DNA of 64,000 bases from Crossiella equi (GTDB taxonomy: Bacteria; Actinomycetota; Actinomycetes; Mycobacteriales; Pseudonocardiaceae): contig NZ_JAGIOO010000001.1 of assembly GCF_017876755.1 (NCBI RefSeq), positions 7,487,786 to 7,551,785 on the forward strand, written 5' to 3'. Below are positions 59,703 to 64,000 of the stretch, in pieces; within the stretch, counting starts at the first letter, position 1, and every line of letters begins with the position of its first letter. Made by a program: the position numbers and the translations under genes. The notes under the pieces are model-generated. The model did no database searches and was not told the origin of the DNA. It worked only from the letters and a program-made list of their open reading frames with translations.

Positions 59703-60806
59703 ATGAGCATGGCTGCGGTCTCGCTGGCGGATGACATTTCCTTTCGCACGGGCGAACTCTGTCAGGCAGTCGGTTTCACCCAACGCGTTGCCGAATACGC
59801 GGACCTCGTACGGGAAATTCTCGGACCGGGTGGGAACAGGCCGTTGAGTGCGGGTCCGGTGTTCCCGTCGGACGTCGCCGACGACCACACGCCGGTCGAG
59901 TTCTCCCTCGCCGTCGATCATCAGGGGCGCCCTGCCGTGCGCCTGCTGATGGAATCGATTGCCGAGGACGCCTCCGTGGAGGCAAACGTTTGGACTGCCC
60001 GGGAGATGTTGCCCCGGCTGGCGCGACGTTACGGCTTTGGTCTGGACCAGTTCAACGCCGTGGCCGATCTCTTCCTGCCTGAGGACGGCCAGTACCACGG
60101 CCGGTTCGGCTTCTGGTGGTCGGTGGTGCTGCGGCCGGGCCTGCCACCGGCGTTCAAGGTCTACTTCAACCCAGAGTCCCGGGGCCGCCTGGCCGCGCCC
60201 GGCCTGGTCGCCCGGGGCCTGGACCGGCTGGGCTTCGGCGGCGGCTACGGCGCGCTGGCCCGCCGCACGGTGCGCCCGGGCGAGGCGCACGACCGCTACT
60301 CCTTCTTCTCCCTGGACCTGCACACCCGCTCCGACCCCCGGGTGAAGGTCTACGTCTCCCACCACGAGGCCGACCTCGCGCACGTGCTGCGCGCCTCGAC
60401 CGCGGCCCGCGACGTGCCGGAGGACCAGCTGCGCGAGTTCTGCGCGGTGGCGGGCGGCTCACTGGGCCGCTTCCGGCACCGCCCGCTGGTCTCCAGCCTG
60501 TCCTTCCTGGCCGGGGACACCCACCGGGCCAGCGGCTACTCCGTCTACCTGCCGGTGCGCGACTACGTCGAGGACGACGAGATCGCGCTGGCCCGCGCGC
60601 ACACCCTGCTGGCCCGGCACGGCCTGGACCGCACCCTGCTCGACCGCGCGCTGGCCGCGGTGGCGCGGCGCCCGCTCGGCGACGGGGTCGGCCTGATCCC
60701 GCACCTGTCCCTGCGCACCGGGCGGCCCCGCTCCGGGCTCACCGTCTACCTGTCCGTCGAGGCGTTCGCGGTCACCCCGCCGCGGCCGGAGGTCCTCGCC
60801 TCGTAA
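59703..60806 (+). CDS. DMATS-type aromatic (indole) prenyltransferase
   Basis: Cytosolic prenyltransferase of about 367 aa with the ABBA/PT-barrel DMATS pattern: PVEFSLAVDHQGRPAVRLL, FKVYFNPESRG, RYSFFSLDLHTRSDPRVKVY and a closing SGLTVYLSVEAFAV. Bacterial members such as IptA/SCO7467-type enzymes attach dimethylallyl to the indole ring of tryptophan. ATG 59703 has GGAG four bases upstream; ATG 59688 is possible. The tryptophanase gene follows after 38 bases, which supports tryptophan or indole as substrate. Confidence 0.85.
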   Translation: MSMAAVSLADDISFRTGELCQAVGFTQRVAEYADLVREILGPGGNRPLSAGPVFPSDVADDHTPVEFSLAVDHQGRPAVRLLMESIAEDASVEANVWTAREMLPRLARRYGFGLDQFNAVADLFLPEDGQYHGRFGFWWSVVLRPGLPPAFKVYFNPESRGRLAAPGLVARGLDRLGFGGGYGALARRTVRPGEAHDRYSFFSLDLHTRSDPRVKVYVSHHEADLAHVLRASTAARDVPEDQLREFCAVAGGSLGRFRHRPLVSSLSFLAGDTHRASGYSVYLPVRDYVEDDEIALARAHTLLARHGLDRTLLDRALAAVARRPLGDGVGLIPHLSLRTGRPRSGLTVYLSVEAFAVTPPRPEVLAS

Positions 60807-60844
60807 GCCCCGCAGCCCCGCACCCAGCAGAACGGAAACCCCGC

Positions 60845-62212
60845 ATGCCCCTGATGGAGCCGTACCGGATCAAGGTCGTCGAGCCGATCCCGATCACCAC
60901 CCCCGAGCAGCGCGAGGCCGCGCTGGTCGAGGCCGGGTACAACCAGTTCAACCTGCCCGCCGATGTGGTCACCATCGACCTGCTCAGCGACTCCGGTACC
61001 GGCGCCCTCTCCAGCGCGCAACAGGCCGCGGGCATGCTCGGCGACGAGTCCTACGCCGGGGCGCGCTCCTTCTACCGCTTCCGCGAGGTCGCCGGGGAGC
61101 TGACCGGGTACGAGCACCTGTGGCCGGTGCACCAGGGCCGGGCGGCCGAGCGGATCCTGTTCACCGCGCTGCTCAAGCCCGGCCAGGTCTCGATCAGCAA
61201 CACCCACTTCGACACCACCCGCGCCAACGTGGAGCTGCTGGGCTGCACGGCGGTCGACCTGCCGTGTGCCGAGGCCAGGGACCTCGACGAGCCCTCGCCG
61301 TTCAAGGGCAATATCGACCTGGCCGGCCTGGAGCGCGCGCTCACCGACGGCACGCCGGTCGGCATCGTGCTGATGACCGTGACCAACAACGGCGGCGGCG
61401 GGCAGCCGGTGGCCATGGCCAACATCGAGGCCGCGGCCGCGCTGTGCCGGGCGCACGGGGTGCCCTTCTTCCTGGACGCCGCCCGGTTCGCCGAGAACGC
61501 CTGGCTGGTCGTGCGGCGGGAACCGGGGTACGCGGACAAGACACCCGCCGAGGTGGCGCGCGCGGCCTTCGACCTGGCCGACGGGTGCGTGGCCAGCCTG
61601 AAGAAGGACGGCATCGTCAACATCGGCGGCCTGCTCGGGGTGCGCGACCCGGAGCTGGCCCAGCGGTGCGAGCTGCTGCTGATCGCCACCGAGGGCTTCC
61701 GCACCTACGGCGGCCTGGCCGGGCGCGACCTCGACATGCTGGCCCAAGGCCTGCGCGAGGTGGTGGAACCGGACTACCTGCGCTCGCGCGCCGAGCAGTC
61801 GCGGTACCTGGGCGAGCTCGCGGTGGCGGCCGGGGTGTCGATCGTGCAGCCCGCCGGGATCCACGCCGTCTACCTCAACGCCGGGCGGCTGCTCACCCAC
61901 CTGCCGCCCTCCTCCTTCCCCGGGCACGCGCTGGCGCTGGAGCTCTACCGGCGCGGCGGCATCCGGGCGGCGGAGCTGGGCTCGCTCTACCTCGGCACCT
62001 TCGACGAGTCCGGCGAGCTGGTCTCCGGCCCGCCGCACGAGCTGGTGCGCCTGGCCATCCCGCGCCGCGTGTACACCCAGAGCCACCTGGAGTACGTGGG
62101 CGAGGTCCTCGGCGAGATCGCCAAGGACCCCGAGCGCGTGCCGGGCTACCGGCTCACGCACAACCCGCCGCTGCTGCGGCACTTCAACTGCCGGCTGGCC
62201 CCCCGCGCGTGA
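60845..62212 (+). CDS. tnaA: Tryptophanase (PLP beta-eliminating lyase)
   Basis: PLP enzyme of 455 aa splitting tryptophan into indole, pyruvate and ammonia. The PLP lysine is Lys254 in VASLKKDGIVNIGG; FLDAARFAENAW contains the Asp that holds the cofactor ring; YNQFNLPADVV and THFDTTRANVE are further tryptophanase blocks. Tyrosine phenol-lyase is the close alternative. In the same operon as an indole prenyltransferase, it likely converts prenyltryptophan to prenylindole, as in the iptA-type system of Streptomyces. Confidence 0.88.
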   Translation: MPLMEPYRIKVVEPIPITTPEQREAALVEAGYNQFNLPADVVTIDLLSDSGTGALSSAQQAAGMLGDESYAGARSFYRFREVAGELTGYEHLWPVHQGRAAERILFTALLKPGQVSISNTHFDTTRANVELLGCTAVDLPCAEARDLDEPSPFKGNIDLAGLERALTDGTPVGIVLMTVTNNGGGGQPVAMANIEAAAALCRAHGVPFFLDAARFAENAWLVVRREPGYADKTPAEVARAAFDLADGCVASLKKDGIVNIGGLLGVRDPELAQRCELLLIATEGFRTYGGLAGRDLDMLAQGLREVVEPDYLRSRAEQSRYLGELAVAAGVSIVQPAGIHAVYLNAGRLLTHLPPSSFPGHALALELYRRGGIRAAELGSLYLGTFDESGELVSGPPHELVRLAIPRRVYTQSHLEYVGEVLGEIAKDPERVPGYRLTHNPPLLRHFNCRLAPRA

Positions 62213-62911
62213 GCCAGTCGCCGACCACGCGGTCCAGCACGTCCAGCGGCAGCGCGCCGTGGGCCAGGACCACGTCGTGGAAGGCCCGGATGTCGAAGCC
62301 CGCGCCGGGCACCCGTTCGGCGCGGGCCCGGATCCGCCGCACCTCCAGCCGTCCGACCAGGTAGGACAGCGCCTGGCCGGGCTGCTCGACGTACCGGTCG
62401 GTCCCGGACTGGATCTCCACCTCGGTCATCGCGGTGCGCGCCCGCGGGAAGGCCACCACGCGCTCGCGAGCCCCCCACGGTGCCGCTCGGCGGCGTCGTC
62501 CAGGAACGAGGGCACGGCGGCCACCCGCTTGAGAAAAGCCTCCTGCGCCTCCACCGACGAGGGCGTGGAGGCGGGCAACCGTTGCAGCACAACAACAACT
62601 GGCGAGGACCCGAGATCGAGCATGGTGTGCCCGACCGCCTGGCTCTCCACGCGGGTGACCACGGCCTCGGCCTGCTGCACGACGACATCCCGGGTCACCG
62701 GCTCGATACCGGAATCCCCCGGGGGAAAGACTAGTGTTTTTGCCAGCCGGGCAACCTCAGCCGCCTCGGCCCCCAACGAGGCCTGCCCAGCGGCGGACAC
62801 CTCAGGCAGCCGCCCGGCAAACTCCGGCAGTCCGTCGAGTAGATCGTTGAGCGGATCCTCGGTGGCCAACACGCGCACCAACCGCCCCGCCAGGTCCCCC
62901 ACCACGGTCAT
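62184..62911 (-). pseudogene. DUF885 protein, internally deleted and frameshifted
   Basis: Two halves of a DUF885 protein remain. The N-terminal part from ATG 62911 ends near AAERHRGGLA (about 62470). The C-terminal part, in a different frame, has TDRYVEQPGQALSYLVGRLE and FDIRAFHDVVLAHGALPLDVLDRVV. About 250-300 central residues are gone, and the frame shifts at the join (about 62440-62480). DUF885 proteins are normally about 550 aa. The 3' end overlaps the tryptophanase stop. Confidence 0.75.
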
Positions 62912-63220
62912 GTGCCAAGTGTGCCGGACTCACCACCCGAGCCGGCAAAAAAGGAGCGACGAGAACCCCCGCCGCCCCGATCCCACCAGACCCCCGAGGG
63001 CCTCAGTGCGTCCCGGAGTTCCCGGTGTCCAGGATCTGGTCCTTGTTCGGATTCATAGGGTGGCCTCCCCGACTCAGTAACGCATTCTTCCGTGGGATCG
63101 CTTTCACTCCCACGGGTGTTAGCTCTGTCAGAAAACTACCCTCCGAAAGTCTCGATCTGACCTGTCCTCACCCCATCGGGCGGCTGGGTTGCCCGAAAGT
63201 CACCACCCACGCTGGACGCC
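62912..63220. other. Intergenic stretch with a possible peptide gene
   Basis: About 310 bases. It holds a 17-codon frame on the minus strand (63003-63056) with a strong ribosome site, and an 8-bp inverted repeat, CCGTGGGA (63090-63097) and TCCCACGG (63108-63115), upstream of it. Nothing else is supported. Confidence 0.4.
63003..63056 (-). CDS. Possible 17-aa peptide gene
   Basis: ATG 63056 to TGA 63003 encodes MNPNKDQILDTGNSGTH. GGGGAGG (63064-63070) is seven bases upstream, one of the best ribosome sites in the window, and an inverted repeat lies further upstream as a possible operator. The peptide could be a signalling peptide, a RiPP precursor or a leader peptide; no modifying enzyme is adjacent. 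Chance is a real alternative for so short a frame. Confidence 0.3.
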   Translation of the reverse strand: MNPNKDQILDTGNSGTH

Positions 63221-63610
63221 ATGGGGAGGAACACACCACAGCCCGAAGCCGGGCAGCCCACCAGGAAACCAACCCGCACCACCGGGCCGCGCACCGCGGC
63301 CCAGCTCGAACTGGTCGCCCGGTCCCTGGCCACTGACCAGCCCCTGCCACCCAACCGGCAACCCGACCACCCGGACCCGCGCCTGGTCCTGGAATGCCCC
63401 TACGGCTGCGGCGTCACCGCCCGAGGCCTGCTGCCCGACACCCTCGCCGAGGTCATGGGCGTACACGTCTACCTGTGGCACCAGTGGCGGTTCACCGCCG
63501 ATGCCCGGGGCTCCGGCGCGGAGCGGTTCGAGCCGCGCTCCGGCGCGGTGGACCGGGTCGACCTGCCCGCGCCCCGCCCGGCGATCTTCGACCTGACCGC
63601 CACAACCTGA
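63221..63610 (+). CDS. Hypothetical protein
   Basis: Protein of 129 aa; no family recognised. The first 50 residues are Pro/Thr/Arg-rich; the rest has LECPYGCGVTARGLLPDTLAEVMGVH with a CPYGC pair that might bind a metal. ATG 63221 has no clear ribosome site. Codon use fits the genome, so it is probably real but is uncharacterised. Confidence 0.45.
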   Translation: MGRNTPQPEAGQPTRKPTRTTGPRTAAQLELVARSLATDQPLPPNRQPDHPDPRLVLECPYGCGVTARGLLPDTLAEVMGVHVYLWHQWRFTADARGSGAERFEPRSGAVDRVDLPAPRPAIFDLTATT

Positions 63611-63750
63611 CCAGAGACCCCCGCCCAAGCCTCTCCAGAGGATCCCGCCAGGTGGGTCAAGGTGGGTGCACCACCGGGTGGTTCCGGCGGTTGTCCGCGC
63701 GCCCCGTCGGTACCGTCCTGGCCAGGCCCAGTTCGGCGAATGGGGAGCAC

Positions 63751-64000
63751 ATGACCACGGGAACCGCCACGGACGCCACGGACCTGCGGATCGAGGTGCG
63801 GCACGAGGAGGGGGCCGGCACCCGGCTCATCCGCGAGATGTTCCTCGAGCTGGACGAGCCGCAGCCCGAGCTGGAGGACGAGGACCGCGGGGTGCTCGGG
63901 GCCGTGGTGGCGCGGCGCGGGGAGCGACTGGTCGGGTGGGCCGAGCTGTTGTGGCCCGACGCGCCCGAGACCGACGCGATCCTGCAGTGGGTGCTCGTGG
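63751..64000 (+). CDS. Possible GNAT-type acetyltransferase, partial
   Basis: The first 83 codons of a gene that runs off the window. GGGGAG precedes ATG 63751. The visible part, RLIREMFLELDEPQPELEDEDRG-like and VLGAVVARRGERLVGWAELLW, could be the first strands and helix of a GNAT fold, but the acetyl-CoA loop is beyond the end. The assignment is tentative. Confidence 0.35.
   Translation, partial: MTTGTATDATDLRIEVRHEEGAGTRLIREMFLELDEPQPELEDEDRGVLGAVVARRGERLVGWAELLWPDAPETDAILQWVLV

Noticed and set aside
1-64000. CRISPR array, prophage or integrative element
   Set aside because: No spaced direct repeats, integrase, phage structural gene or tRNA attachment site seen; the only mobile elements are the IS481 copy and the 13E12-type HNH gene.

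Overview
The window is about 72% G+C. It has GTG starts, several leaderless promoters, an F420-type PPOX protein, a Cvn (roadblock/MglA-like) conservon, a DUF222-HNH gene and a CmtR-type regulator. Together these point to a high-GC actinomycete, most likely a Pseudonocardiales-type soil organism (inference; no rRNA is present to confirm it). I see no tRNA, rRNA, CRISPR array or prophage.

Region 1 (1-26.5 kb) is mostly housekeeping and stress-related: a DGPF (YCII) protein, an MFS exporter, topoisomerase IV (parE-parC), a CmtR-type metal sensor coupled to a short Cys-ended CDF exporter, arylamine N-acetyltransferase, an ECF42-type sigma factor, an RluA-type pseudouridine synthase, a ricin-lectin beta-helix secreted protein, an ABC exporter, a HAD phosphatase, and a WYL regulator divergent from a 4Fe-4S reductase/KAS II operon. 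The arylamine N-acetyltransferase and ABC exporter genes carry nearly identical MerR-type promoters although no merR gene is in view. A 1.1-kb stretch at 24.2-25.3 kb holds no gene but has a perfect 38-bp palindrome.

Region 2 (26.8-35.7 kb) has a PAC2 protein, a secreted PI-PLC-X protein, a CYP105-like P450 with its 3Fe-4S ferredoxin and divergent TetR regulator, a second TetR, a candidate structured RNA, two secreted or lipoprotein genes and endonuclease V.

Region 3 (35.8-50.3 kb) looks like a fungal-cell-wall / alpha-glucan utilisation region. A LacI regulator, a complete carbohydrate ABC importer and a GH13 alpha-glucosidase are followed by a secreted GH87-type alpha-1,3-glucanase whose three Asp residues have the family spacing, a secreted S1 protease, a GH64 beta-1,3-glucanase and a GH16-type glucanase under its own GntR regulator. 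TTGCGCAA operator-like sites link the LacI gene and the GH87 gene. An intact IS481-type element with a 6-bp target duplication sits exactly on the protease stop codon.

Region 4 (50.3-64 kb) mixes debris and intact systems. A mosaic scar joins the 3' end of a LuxR gene, an NRPS condensation/adenylation fragment and a serine hydroxymethyltransferase fragment that lacks its PLP lysine. A FAD/NAD(P)-binding gene and a DUF885 gene also look internally deleted. Between them lie an intact Cvn operon (sensor, roadblock, DUF742, GTPase) and an intact two-gene operon for a DMATS-type indole prenyltransferase and tryptophanase, which predicts a prenylated indole product. The window ends inside an unrecognised ORF that may be a GNAT-type protein.
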